64,000 nucleotides of DNA. It comes from Streptomyces sp. Mut1. GTDB lineage: Bacteria > Actinomycetota > Actinomycetes > Streptomycetales > Streptomycetaceae. The stretch covers positions 2,666,001 through 2,730,000 of the forward strand of contig NZ_CP120997.1 of NCBI RefSeq assembly GCF_030719295.1, in the 5' to 3' direction. Position numbers and translations under genes: made by a program. This document shows positions 41,405 through 49,915 of the stretch, one piece after another (the stretch's first letter is position 1; each line of letters begins with the position of its first letter). The notes under the pieces are model-generated. The model ran no database searches. It saw only the letters and a list, made by a program, of their open reading frames with translations, and was not told where the DNA came from.

Positions 41405-42912
41405 GCGCCCTCCTGGATTCCCGCCGGCCGCGCACCGCCCTTCCGGGTGCCCGGCGCCTCGCGGCTCTCTCCGACCGTACCTGCCCCGGTCCGCCTGTGG
41501 CCCGGCAGGAACAGTGTGACGGCCAGCGCGGCGAGCGCCGCGCCCGCCGCGATGACGAAGACCAGCTGGTACGCGTGGAGGGTCGGGGCGGTCCTGCCCC
41601 CGGCCTGGAAGGTGATGTTGGCCAGGACGGCGGCGACCGTGGCACTGCAGAAGGCCTGCCCGATCGAGCGCATGAGGGTGTTCAGGCCGTTGGCCGCGCC
41701 GGTCTCACTGACCGGGACTCCGCGCATGACGAGGGCGGGCAGCGCCGAGTAGGCGATGGCCGTTCCGGAGGCGACCACGGTGGCGCCGACGATGATGAGC
41801 CAGAGGCTGTGGCTGGTGAAGTAGCGCACGCCGTAGCCGACGGCGATGATGCCGGCCGCCAGCGCCAGGCTGACCTTGGGGCCGTGCTTGGCGGAGATCC
41901 GGGCGGACACGGGCGACAGCGCCACCATGGCCACACCGCCCGGCAGCAGGCACAGACCGCTGACGACGAGCGAGGCGCCGAGCCCGTAGCCGGTGGCCTT
42001 CGGTTCCTGCACCATCTGGGCGGTGACCAGCGAGTTCGCGTAGAAGGCGAAGCCGATCAGGAGAGCGGCGATGTTGGTGAGCAGGACGGCCGGGCGCGCG
42101 GAGATCCGCAGGTCGACCATGGGCGTGGTGACGCGCAGCTCGTACGCCCCCCAGACCAGCGCCACCACCACGGCCGCTCCGAGCAGGCCGAGCGTCCGGG
42201 CCGAGGCCCAGCCCCAGTCGCCGCCCTGCGTCACCGCGAGCAGCAGGCAGACCAGCGCGCCGGACAGACCGAGGGCGCCGAGCGCGTCGAAGCGGCCGCG
42301 GGTGCGCAGCGGGGACTCCGGGACGAAGGCCAGTACGAGCACGATGTCGATGAGGCCGATGGCGCCGGAGACCCAGAACATGGTGTGCCAGTCGAAGTTC
42401 TCCACGACGAGCGCGGCGATCGGCAGGCCGACGGCGGCGCCGATACCGAGGGTGGAGCTCATCAGGGCGACGGCGGACAGGACGCGCTCGGGCGGCAGTT
42501 CGTCGCGCAGGATGCTGATGCCCAGCGGTACGACGGCGATGGCGGCGCCCTGGAGGGCGCGGCCGGTGATCAGTACGCCGATGTGGGAGCTGGCCCCGCA
42601 CAGCACGGAGCCCACCACCAGGACGGCGAGCGAGGCGATGAGCACCCGCCGCTTGCCGTACATGTCGCCGACCCGGCCGAGTACCGGGGTGAAGACCGCG
42701 CCGGTGAGCAGGGTGACGGTCACCAGCCAGCTCGCGGCGGCCGGGGTGGCGCCGGTCAGGGCGGGGATGTGCGGGAGCAGGGGGACGACGATCGTCTGCA
42801 TGACCGCGACGACGACCCCGCAGAAGGCGAGCACGCCCACCGCGAAGCGCGGGTGCGGGGCCTGGGCCGCAGGAGTCGTCGGGGCTGCGGGGGCGGGTAT
42901 GTCCGCGGGCAT
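41401..42912 (-). CDS. MFS drug efflux transporter (DHA2-type, 14 TM)
   Basis: This 503-aa protein has about 14 hydrophobic helices. GRVGDMYGKRRVLIASLA is the MFS motif A loop, and GRALQGAAIAVVPLGISILR is motif C/D-like, typical of the EmrB/QacA family. It exports drugs in exchange for protons. It is the first gene of the pair with the TetR gene, under the operator just upstream. The substrate is unknown. Confidence 0.9.
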   Translation of the reverse strand: MPADIPAPAAPTTPAAQAPHPRFAVGVLAFCGVVVAVMQTIVVPLLPHIPALTGATPAAASWLVTVTLLTGAVFTPVLGRVGDMYGKRRVLIASLAVLVVGSVLCGASSHIGVLITGRALQGAAIAVVPLGISILRDELPPERVLSAVALMSSTLGIGAAVGLPIAALVVENFDWHTMFWVSGAIGLIDIVLVLAFVPESPLRTRGRFDALGALGLSGALVCLLLAVTQGGDWGWASARTLGLLGAAVVVALVWGAYELRVTTPMVDLRISARPAVLLTNIAALLIGFAFYANSLVTAQMVQEPKATGYGLGASLVVSGLCLLPGGVAMVALSPVSARISAKHGPKVSLALAAGIIAVGYGVRYFTSHSLWLIIVGATVVASGTAIAYSALPALVMRGVPVSETGAANGLNTLMRSIGQAFCSATVAAVLANITFQAGGRTAPTLHAYQLVFVIAAGAALAALAVTLFLPGHRRTGAGTVGESREAPGTRKGGARPAGIQEGA

Positions 42913-42946
42913 GGTTCTCCGTTGCGGTGATCGACTGCGGGGCCAG

Positions 42947-42990
42947 GGGTGCACAGTTGTTCACCTTCAGGGTAAACGTCTGTGCACCCC
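42947..42990. promoter_or_regulatory. Nested inverted repeats upstream of the MFS/TetR operon
   Basis: The outer arms GGGGTGCACAG (42947-42957) and CTGTGCACCCC (42980-42990) are perfect. Between them GTTCACC and GGTAAAC form a second imperfect dyad around TTCAG. The site lies 35-78 bp upstream of the MFS start, matching a TetR operator overlapping the promoter. Confidence 0.7.
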
Positions 42991-43090
42991 CTCCGCGACG
43001 GGATGCCGGAAGCGCGCGTTAGCCTCGGACCGAACCCGGTTGTGCGCCCGGCGCGCACCCCATGACGTGACGAAGGCGGAGGTGGCTGCG

Positions 43091-43393
43091 ATGGCGAAGG
43101 TGCCGGCAGCGGCGGTGGCGGCGGGCGGACTGGTCGGCGGATACGCCGTCGCGCGGTGGACCCGCAAGCGCCCGCTGGGCGGGGTCGCGCTCCTGGCGGC
43201 GGGCGGCGTGGCCGCGTACGAGTGGAACCGGCAGGCGGGCCCCCGCACGGCCGCCGCCCTGACCACCGCCTATGTGGCCGCGTTCGCGGGCTCGCACCCG
43301 CTCGCGAAGAAGGTCGGCGCCTGGCCCGCCGTCCTCACCGCGGCGGGCACCGTGGCCGCGGCGTCCTGGGCGGTCACCCGCCGGTCCGCCTGA
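43091..43393 (+). CDS. Small Ala-rich membrane-associated protein
   Basis: This 100-aa ORF starts at ATG 43091 with GGCGGAGG upstream. It is Ala/Gly/Val-rich with three hydrophobic stretches (VAAGGLVGGYAVARW, GGVALLAAGGVAAYEW, VLTAAGTVAAASWAVT) separated by basic residues. I do not recognise the family. It is divergent from the efflux operon and convergent with the DUF445 gene. A GTG at 43067 would add eight residues. Confidence 0.6.
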   Translation: MAKVPAAAVAAGGLVGGYAVARWTRKRPLGGVALLAAGGVAAYEWNRQAGPRTAAALTTAYVAAFAGSHPLAKKVGAWPAVLTAAGTVAAASWAVTRRSA

Positions 43394-43450
43394 GACGGCC
43401 GTCCCCCGCGGCCCCGGCCACCGCCCGGCCCACCGCCCCGGGGGACCCGC

Positions 43451-44818
43451 TCACCACAGCGCCCACGACACCGTGTAGATCGCCAGGCCCGCCAGCGCAC
43501 CCACCACCGTGCCGTTGATCCGGATGAACTGCAGGTCACGCCCGATATGGGCCTCGATCTTGTGCGAGGTCTGGTCCGCGTCCCAGCCGGCCACCGTGTC
43601 GCTGATCAGCGACGTGATCTCCGCCCGGTACGTCGTCACCACGTACACCGCCGCGTCCTCCAGCCAGCCCTCCAGCTTCGCCTGGAGCCGCTCGTCCGTG
43701 GCCAGCCGGGCACCCAGCGACATCAGCGACGCACGGGCCCGCAGCCGCAGCTCGCTCTGCTCGTCCTCCGCGGCCGCGATCACCATCGCCCGCACGGACG
43801 CCCAGGCGGAGGCGATGACGTCCTGGACCTCGCCACGCCCCAGGATCTCCGACTTCAGCCGCTCCACCCGGTCCCGGGTCTCCGAGTCGGTCTGGAGATC
43901 GGCCGCGAAGTCCGCCAGGAACGTGTCGATCGAGCCGCGCGCCGGGTGCCCCGGCATGTCGCGCATCTCGGTGACGAACCGCAGCAGCTCCTTGTAGACC
44001 CGCTCACCGACCCGCTTGTCGACGAAACGGGGCGTCCAGCCCGGCGCCCCGCCCTGCACCGCGTCCATCACCGAGTCGCCGTGCTGGACGAGCCAGTCGT
44101 GCGCCCGCGCGCAGACCAGGTCCACGAGCTTGCGGTGGCCGCCGTCCGCGACGACCTTGTCCAGCATCTTGCCGAGTCCCGGGCCGATCTCCACCGCGTT
44201 CGCCCGCCGGGTGATCGCCTCACCGACGACGGCCTGCACATCCGCGTCCCGCAGGACCGTCAGCGCCCCGCGCAGCGCGGTCGACAGCTCGGCCGTGACC
44301 CGGTCCGCGTGGGCCGGCTCCGCGAGCCACCCGCCGACCCGGCCACCGATGCCCAGCGAGTGAATCCGGTCACGTACGACGCCCCCGGAGAGAAAGTTCT
44401 CGCCGACGAAGGAACCGAGCGAGGCCCCGAGCTGGTCCTTCTTGGTGGGAATGATGGCGGTGTGCGGAATCGGCAGACCGAGCGGACGCTTGAAGAGGGC
44501 CGTGACGGCGAACCAGTCGGCGAGCGCACCCACCATGCCCGCCTCGGCGGCCGCCGCGACGAAGCCCGGCCAGCCGCTCACCCCCTCGTTCTTCGCCCAG
44601 GTGGCGAGGACGTACACGAGCGCGACCAGCAGAAGGAGGCCGGTGGCCATGGTCTTCATCCGGCGTACGCCACGACGCTTCTCCTCGTCCGCGGCGGTGT
44701 ACGCGAACGAGGCGAGGCCCGCGGGCCGCTCCCGGGCACCCTCGCCCCGCACCTGTCCGCCGGGCCCCGGGGGCAGCTCGCCCCGCTCGGTCCGCCCGGC
44801 ACCGTCGATCCGTTCCAT
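43451..44818 (-). CDS. DUF445 membrane protein
   Basis: This ~455-aa protein has an N-terminal membrane helix (MATGLLLLVALVYVLATWAK) followed by the DUF445 signature EAGMVGALADWFAVTALFKR and PLGLPIPHTAIIPTKKDQLG. A C-terminal membrane segment (INGTVVGALAGLAIYTVSWA) ends the protein. Function is unknown; DUF445 proteins are envelope-associated. The start is uncertain: ATG 44866 would add 16 residues, and neither start has a strong ribosome site. Confidence 0.85.
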   Translation of the reverse strand: MERIDGAGRTERGELPPGPGGQVRGEGARERPAGLASFAYTAADEEKRRGVRRMKTMATGLLLLVALVYVLATWAKNEGVSGWPGFVAAAAEAGMVGALADWFAVTALFKRPLGLPIPHTAIIPTKKDQLGASLGSFVGENFLSGGVVRDRIHSLGIGGRVGGWLAEPAHADRVTAELSTALRGALTVLRDADVQAVVGEAITRRANAVEIGPGLGKMLDKVVADGGHRKLVDLVCARAHDWLVQHGDSVMDAVQGGAPGWTPRFVDKRVGERVYKELLRFVTEMRDMPGHPARGSIDTFLADFAADLQTDSETRDRVERLKSEILGRGEVQDVIASAWASVRAMVIAAAEDEQSELRLRARASLMSLGARLATDERLQAKLEGWLEDAAVYVVTTYRAEITSLISDTVAGWDADQTSHKIEAHIGRDLQFIRINGTVVGALAGLAIYTVSWALW

Positions 44819-44979
44819 CCGCTCCACCCGTCCGCCCGCGCTTCGCCCCCGGCGCCGCGTAGGCATTGTCCCTGCCTGACCTACTCCCGGGCCGCACGTC
44901 GAGTTCCCCGCGCCCTGCCGCATCATGGAACCGGTCCATCCCCCCTTCTTCCTCTTTTCCGCAAGGAGACACACCGCCC

Positions 44980-46224
44980 ATGCCCAGGCGCCAGGGGTAC
45001 GCCCTGCTCATAGCCCTAGTGGCGGGCACCGCCGCGCTCGCCGCCGCCGTGGCGTTCGCCGGTTCCCTGCTGTTCTCCGGGCCCCGGGCGACGGCGGCGG
45101 CGAGCACGGCCCCGCAGGGCGTGGCCCGGACCCCGGCCGCGCCCGCGCACTCCTCCGGCAGCTGGCTCGCCACCTGGGCGGCGGCCCCGGTCGTCGGGGT
45201 GAGCGACCCGGACCAGGCCCGGGACCAGAGCCGGCGCACCATCCGTAACGTCGTACACACCAGCGCCGGCGGCACCCAGGCCCGCGTCACCCTGTCCAAC
45301 CTGTTCGGTACGCGGCCGCTGCTCATCGACCACGTCACCGTGGACACCCGCCCCGTGACGTTCGACGGCGCCCCTTCCGTCACGGTCGCGGCAGGCCGGC
45401 AGACCGTCAGCGACGCCGTCGTCGTCCCGGTCTCCGCCGACGCCGACCTCGTGGTCACGCTGCGCACCCCGACCGCCGAAGGCCCCGTCACCTCCCACCC
45501 CAACAGCCACCAGACCTCCTACACCGAGGACGAGCGGGGCACCTGGAGCACCACGCAGTGGCGCTACCTCACCGCCGTGGACGTGCGGGGCGGCGCCGCG
45601 ACCGCGACGCTCGTCGCGTTCGGCGACTCGCTCACCGCGGGTACCGGCTCCACCACGGACGCGAACACCCGCTGGCCGGACACCGTCGCCGACCGGCTGC
45701 GCGGCCGGTACGCGGTGGTCAACCAGGGCATCGGCGGCAACCGCCTGCTGCGCGAGGGCATCGGCCCCCGCGCCCTGGACCGCTTCGAGCGCGACGTCCT
45801 CGGCATCGCGGGCGCGAAGACCGTCGTCATCGCGCTCGGCGTCAACGACATCCAGGCGTTCCCGCAGGAGACCGACGCGATGCGGATCACCGGCGCGCTG
45901 CGCACCCTCACCGAGCGGGCCCACGCACGCGGCATGAAGGTCATCGGCGCGACCCTCATGCCGTACCAGGGGTACGCCACCTGGACGCCCGCGCAGGACG
46001 CGGTGCGCGAGCGGGTCAACACCGAGATCCGGGCGGGCGGCGTCTTCGACGAGGTCCTCGACTCCGACCTCGCGCTGCGCGATCCGGACCACCCGCGGCG
46101 GCTGCGGCCCGCCTACGACGCGGGCGACCACCTGCACCTGAACGACGCGGGCTACGCACACCTGGGCGCACTCGTGGACACCGACGCGCTGCTGAAGGCC
46201 AAGGCCACGACCGACGCACTCTGA
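44980..46224 (+). CDS. Secreted/membrane SGNH (GDSL) hydrolase
   Basis: This 414-aa protein starts at ATG 44980 after AAGGAG. Residues 8-35 form a signal anchor (YALLIALVAGTAALAAAVAF). Block I VAFGDSLTAG (~213) holds the Ser nucleophile. Block II lies in NQGIGGNRLL, block III in VVIALGVND and block V in DHLHLNDAGY (catalytic Asp/His). The ~150-residue N-terminal jelly-roll-like region (RVTLSNLFGTRPLLIDHVTV) is typical of actinobacterial extracellular esterases of this group. Substrate is unknown. Confidence 0.88.
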   Translation: MPRRQGYALLIALVAGTAALAAAVAFAGSLLFSGPRATAAASTAPQGVARTPAAPAHSSGSWLATWAAAPVVGVSDPDQARDQSRRTIRNVVHTSAGGTQARVTLSNLFGTRPLLIDHVTVDTRPVTFDGAPSVTVAAGRQTVSDAVVVPVSADADLVVTLRTPTAEGPVTSHPNSHQTSYTEDERGTWSTTQWRYLTAVDVRGGAATATLVAFGDSLTAGTGSTTDANTRWPDTVADRLRGRYAVVNQGIGGNRLLREGIGPRALDRFERDVLGIAGAKTVVIALGVNDIQAFPQETDAMRITGALRTLTERAHARGMKVIGATLMPYQGYATWTPAQDAVRERVNTEIRAGGVFDEVLDSDLALRDPDHPRRLRPAYDAGDHLHLNDAGYAHLGALVDTDALLKAKATTDAL

Positions 46225-46267
46225 CCCCGGGGACGGCGGGCGACGGCAGGCGCTCCGCGCGTACGCG

Positions 46268-46984
46268 CTACCGGCCGCCCCCGTCGCCCTTCTCCAGCCG
46301 GCCCCGTCCCTCACCCTTCTCCAGGCGGGCCCGCTCGCGCTCCGCCTCACGCAGCCGCTGCTTCTCGGCCTTGCTGCGCTTGTGCTCCACACCGACACCG
46401 CCCATCAGCGCGAAGCCGGTGATCCGGACCCGGGGCGCGTCCGGCGCGGGGGCCGCGTCGTCCTTGGCGTCCTCACCGAAGCCGCCCATGATGCCGATGC
46501 CCCGGACGTCCACGTTGAGGTCCGGCGGGACCGTCACATGAATGCCGCCCATGATCGTGAAGCAGCGGATGACGACCTCGCGGTCCTCGAAATTCGCCTC
46601 GCGCAGATCGATCTCGCCGCCGCCCCACATGGCGAACGCGGTGAAGACCTTGCCGACCGTCCAGTTGCCCCGGCGGCGGAACCCGCCCCAGAACGCGAAG
46701 GCACCACCCGAGGTGGCCGGCTTGCCGACCCGCTCCGACCAACGGGCCGCCGAACCCGACCGGGGCTGCACGGCGGCCGGCGCCGAGGACGGCGAACCGA
46801 CCCCCGGAAGGTCGCGGACGAGCGGCTCCAGCTCCCCGTGCGTACGGGCCTTGTACGCCCGGTCGAGGCGCTGGTCGAACTCCTCCATCTCCAGCCGGCC
46901 CTCGGCCACCGCCTCGCGCAGGATCTCGGCAATACGTTCACGCTCGGCGTCGGAGGCCCGCATATCCGGAAGTTCGCTTGTCAT
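46268..46984 (-). CDS. DUF1707 domain protein
   Basis: This 238-aa protein has the N-terminal DUF1707 motif (MRASDAERERIAEILREAVA then GRLEMEEFDQRLDRAYKART). The middle portion (~110-200: VFTAFAMWGGGEIDLREANF, EVVIRCFTIMGGIHVTVPPD) is a cell-wall-active antibiotic response-like (LiaF-type) beta domain. A charged C-terminal tail with two GEGRGRLEKGD-like repeats ends the protein. It is probably associated with envelope sensing. Confidence 0.85.
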   Translation of the reverse strand: MTSELPDMRASDAERERIAEILREAVAEGRLEMEEFDQRLDRAYKARTHGELEPLVRDLPGVGSPSSAPAAVQPRSGSAARWSERVGKPATSGGAFAFWGGFRRRGNWTVGKVFTAFAMWGGGEIDLREANFEDREVVIRCFTIMGGIHVTVPPDLNVDVRGIGIMGGFGEDAKDDAAPAPDAPRVRITGFALMGGVGVEHKRSKAEKQRLREAERERARLEKGEGRGRLEKGDGGGR

Positions 46985-47024
46985 ACCGAGAAGAGTATTG
47001 AACGCGCACGCTCACGTCACCGAT

Positions 47025-48035
47025 CTACCGGCCGGTGGCCGACGCGTACATCTTCGCGATCACCGCCTCGATGTCCGGCTCCCGCACCGAAAGGTCCACC
47101 ATCGGGTACTCCGCGGCGATCCGCGCCACCAGCGGCGCCGCCGACGCCGACGCGGGGAACGCCAGCCACTGCCGCGGCCCCTCCACCTTCACCGTCCGCA
47201 CCGACGGCTCCGACTCCAGCCGGATCGGCGGCAGTTCACGCTCCAGATCGACCACGAGCGTCCGCTCGCTCTCCCCCACCTCGTGCAGCCCGGCCAGCGC
47301 GCCGTCATACATCAGCCGACCGTGGTCGATCACCATCACCCGCCGGCACAACTGCTCGATGTCCGTGAGGTCATGAGTCGTCAGCAGCACCGTCGTACCG
47401 CGCTCCGCGTTCAGGTCCCGCAGGAACTCCCGCACCTTGGCCTTGGACACCACGTCCAGGCCGATCGTCGGCTCGTCCAGATACAGCACCTCCGGATCGT
47501 GCAGCAGCGCCGCCGCGATGTCACCGCGCATCCGCTGCCCCAGCGAAAGCTGCCGTACGGGTACGTCCAACAGCTCACCCAGATCCAGAAGTTCGACACA
47601 CCGCTCCATATTGGCGCGGAACCGGGCGTCGGGCACCCGGTACATCCGGTGCATCAGCCGGTACGAATCGCGCAGCGGCAGGTCCCACCACAGCGTCGTA
47701 CGCTGCCCGAAAACCACCCCGATCCGGTGCGCCAGCCGCGTACGCTCCCGGGACGGATCGATGCCCGCCACCCGCAGCGAACCCCCGCTCGGGGTCAGGA
47801 TTCCGGTCAGCATCTTGATCGTCGTCGACTTCCCGGCCCCGTTCGGCCCGATGTAGCCGACCATCTCGCCACGCTCCACCCGGAAGCTGATCCCGTCGAC
47901 CGCCCGCACCTGACGGCGCTCGGCGCGCAGAAAACCCGTCCTGCGACGGACGTCGAAAACCTTCTCCAGGCCGTCCAGCTCGATGAAGGCCCTACCGGTG
48001 GCCTTCTCCGCGGTCGTCTCGGTGTCCGTGCTCAT
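47025..48035 (-). CDS. ABC transporter ATP-binding protein
   Basis: This 336-aa protein has Walker A GPNGAGKSTTIKML, signature LSLGQRMRGDIAAALL, Walker B VLYLDEPTIGLD and switch LLTTHDLTDIEQL. It follows two ABC-2 permeases in the same direction. The trio forms an exporter of the type with two different permease subunits (DUF990-like family). Substrate is unknown. Confidence 0.9.
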   Translation of the reverse strand: MSTDTETTAEKATGRAFIELDGLEKVFDVRRRTGFLRAERRQVRAVDGISFRVERGEMVGYIGPNGAGKSTTIKMLTGILTPSGGSLRVAGIDPSRERTRLAHRIGVVFGQRTTLWWDLPLRDSYRLMHRMYRVPDARFRANMERCVELLDLGELLDVPVRQLSLGQRMRGDIAAALLHDPEVLYLDEPTIGLDVVSKAKVREFLRDLNAERGTTVLLTTHDLTDIEQLCRRVMVIDHGRLMYDGALAGLHEVGESERTLVVDLERELPPIRLESEPSVRTVKVEGPRQWLAFPASASAAPLVARIAAEYPMVDLSVREPDIEAVIAKMYASATGR

Positions 48036-48063
48036 CCCGCTGCCTCTTCTCGCCCGTTCCTCG

Positions 48064-48933
48064 TCAACTTCCCGTACTCCGGTACGCCCGCAGCCCGGCC
48101 CGCCACGCCAGCCCCGCCCCCGCCGCGCACACGGCCGCCACCACGGGCGGCAGGAACGCCACCCAGCGCGGCAGCCCCAGCGGATAGTCCCGGTCCAGGA
48201 CGTACAGCGCGGGCAGCCAGTTCACGAAGGCCAGCGGCACGACGAACGTCACCCCGCGCACCAGGTCCTTCGCGAAGATCGTCGGCGGGTACTGGAGCAG
48301 GGTGTTGCCCCCGTACGTGAAGGAGTTCTGCACCTGCGACGCGTCCTGCGCGATGAACTGGAAGGCCCCGCCCGCCACGAACACCGCGCCGAAGATCACC
48401 GACCCGCTCAGCACCATCAGCGGCAGCACGGCCGCCTTCGCCACGGTCCAGTCGATGTCCGCGGCCACCAGCCCGTAACCGAGAACCAGCAGCCCCTGCG
48501 TGATCCGCCCCAGCCTGCGCAGCGCGAACCGGTCCGCCGCCACCTGCGCGAGCACCGGCACCGGCCGCACCAGCAGCGTGTCCAGGGTCCCGTCACGCAC
48601 CCGGCGGCCCAGCCGGTCCATCGACCCCATCAGCAGATCCGCCAGCCCGAACGCCGTCCCCGCGGCCCCGTACAGCAGGGCGATCTCCGGGAGCGTGTAA
48701 CCGCCCAGCGCGTCGACGTGCCCGAACATCAGCACGATCGTCACGAAGTCGAACGCCGTCGCCGTGAAATTCCCGAACGCCGTCATCAGGAACGACGCCC
48801 GGTAGGCCATCGTGGAACGCAGCCACATCCCGACGATCAGCCCGTACGCCCGCACCCCCTCGACGAGCCGCGGCTTCGGCACGAACAGCTCCTCGGGCGC
48901 CCGCGTCACGGCACCCTCCACCACCTCAGCCAC
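48064..48933 (-). CDS. ABC-2 family permease, second subunit
   Basis: This 289-aa protein starts at GTG 48933, overlapping the preceding permease end by 8 bp. Six predicted helices are spread over ~25-280. RRVRDGTLDTLLVRPVPVLA (~100) is the conserved cytoplasmic loop of this two-permease ABC-2 family. It lies 28 bp before the ATPase gene. Confidence 0.85.
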   Translation of the reverse strand: MAEVVEGAVTRAPEELFVPKPRLVEGVRAYGLIVGMWLRSTMAYRASFLMTAFGNFTATAFDFVTIVLMFGHVDALGGYTLPEIALLYGAAGTAFGLADLLMGSMDRLGRRVRDGTLDTLLVRPVPVLAQVAADRFALRRLGRITQGLLVLGYGLVAADIDWTVAKAAVLPLMVLSGSVIFGAVFVAGGAFQFIAQDASQVQNSFTYGGNTLLQYPPTIFAKDLVRGVTFVVPLAFVNWLPALYVLDRDYPLGLPRWVAFLPPVVAAVCAAGAGLAWRAGLRAYRSTGS

Positions 48934-49726
48934 CCTGGACCACCACCCTCCGCGTCGCCACCGACTGCACCATCCGCCCCACCAGCAGCAGCACCGCGGC
49001 CCAGGACGCCTGGAACACGTACACCCGCACCAGACCCCAGCCCGTGTACTTCCCGAGGAACACATCCGCCGGCACCTGGAGCAGCGCCGACCACGGCAGC
49101 ATCCGCGCCACCTCGCCGAGCAGCCCGGGGAACAGAGTCAGCGGCAGCAGCATCCCGGAGAAGAACAGCCCCGCCAGGAACGCGATCTGCGCCGCACCCG
49201 CGCCATCCATCAGCCAGAAGGCGGACAGCGCCACCAGATAGCGGATCGCGAAGCTCACCACCACGCCCAGCGTCACCGCGACGAGGAACGCCAGCCAGGT
49301 CCCGGCCTCCGACGGAAGCGCCAGGTCGAAAGCGAGCCCGCCGAGGACCATCGGCACGATCCCGCGCCCCAGCAGATGGAAACCGGCCCGCCCCAAGTCA
49401 CCCGCCAGCCACCACATTTGCAGGTCGACCGGCCGGTACAGGTCGACCGCGATGTCGCCCGTACGGATGCGCTCGATCAGCTCGTCCTCGAAACCGCCGC
49501 CCATCATCACGCACGTCATCAGCAGCGCCTGGCCCAGCCAGACGAACGTGAGCGCCTGCGGCATGTCGTACCCGCCCAGCCGGGGCCGCTCGTCCCACAA
49601 CGCGGTGTACGTGTAAGCCAGGATGAAGCCGAAGACGGTGTTGGTGAACACCCCCGCGACCGTCTCGATCCGATAGGTGGCATAGCGGCGGAAACCACCC
49701 GCCGCCACCACCGCGTAGACCCGCAC
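48926..49726 (-). CDS. ABC-2 family permease, first subunit
   Basis: This 266-aa protein starts at GTG and has six predicted membrane helices. ELIERIRTGDIAVDLYRPVD (~83) corresponds to the same loop as in the partner permease. FFSGMLLPLTLFPGLLGEVA is a typical exporter motif. It is the first gene of the three-gene operon and is divergent from the PBP gene. Confidence 0.85.
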   Translation of the reverse strand: MRVYAVVAAGGFRRYATYRIETVAGVFTNTVFGFILAYTYTALWDERPRLGGYDMPQALTFVWLGQALLMTCVMMGGGFEDELIERIRTGDIAVDLYRPVDLQMWWLAGDLGRAGFHLLGRGIVPMVLGGLAFDLALPSEAGTWLAFLVAVTLGVVVSFAIRYLVALSAFWLMDGAGAAQIAFLAGLFFSGMLLPLTLFPGLLGEVARMLPWSALLQVPADVFLGKYTGWGLVRVYVFQASWAAVLLLVGRMVQSVATRRVVVQGG

Positions 49727-49873
49727 AGCAACCGCCTCCCCCGTTCACGGGTGCCGCACCGTGCGTGGACACCAAAGCGCAAGAGCCTAGTCCGGCCGGA
49801 CCGGGCGCCGCGACCGCTTTTCGGCGGGCGATCCGAGGGTTATTCCGAGGCTTATGCGACAGAAGGGGGCAGT

Positions 49874-49915
49874 ATGGGGGAACTGACCGCGGCCGAGGAG
49901 TCTGCACCGACATGA
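49874..49915 (+). CDS. Short upstream ORF overlapping the PBP start
   Basis: ATG 49874 with GAAGGGGG seven bases upstream opens a 13-codon ORF (MGELTAAEESAPT). Its TGA overlaps the PBP ATG as ATGA. The PBP start itself has only a distant GAGGAG inside this ORF. Translational coupling through the short ORF is plausible. No function is implied for the peptide. Confidence 0.5.
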   Translation: MGELTAAEESAPT

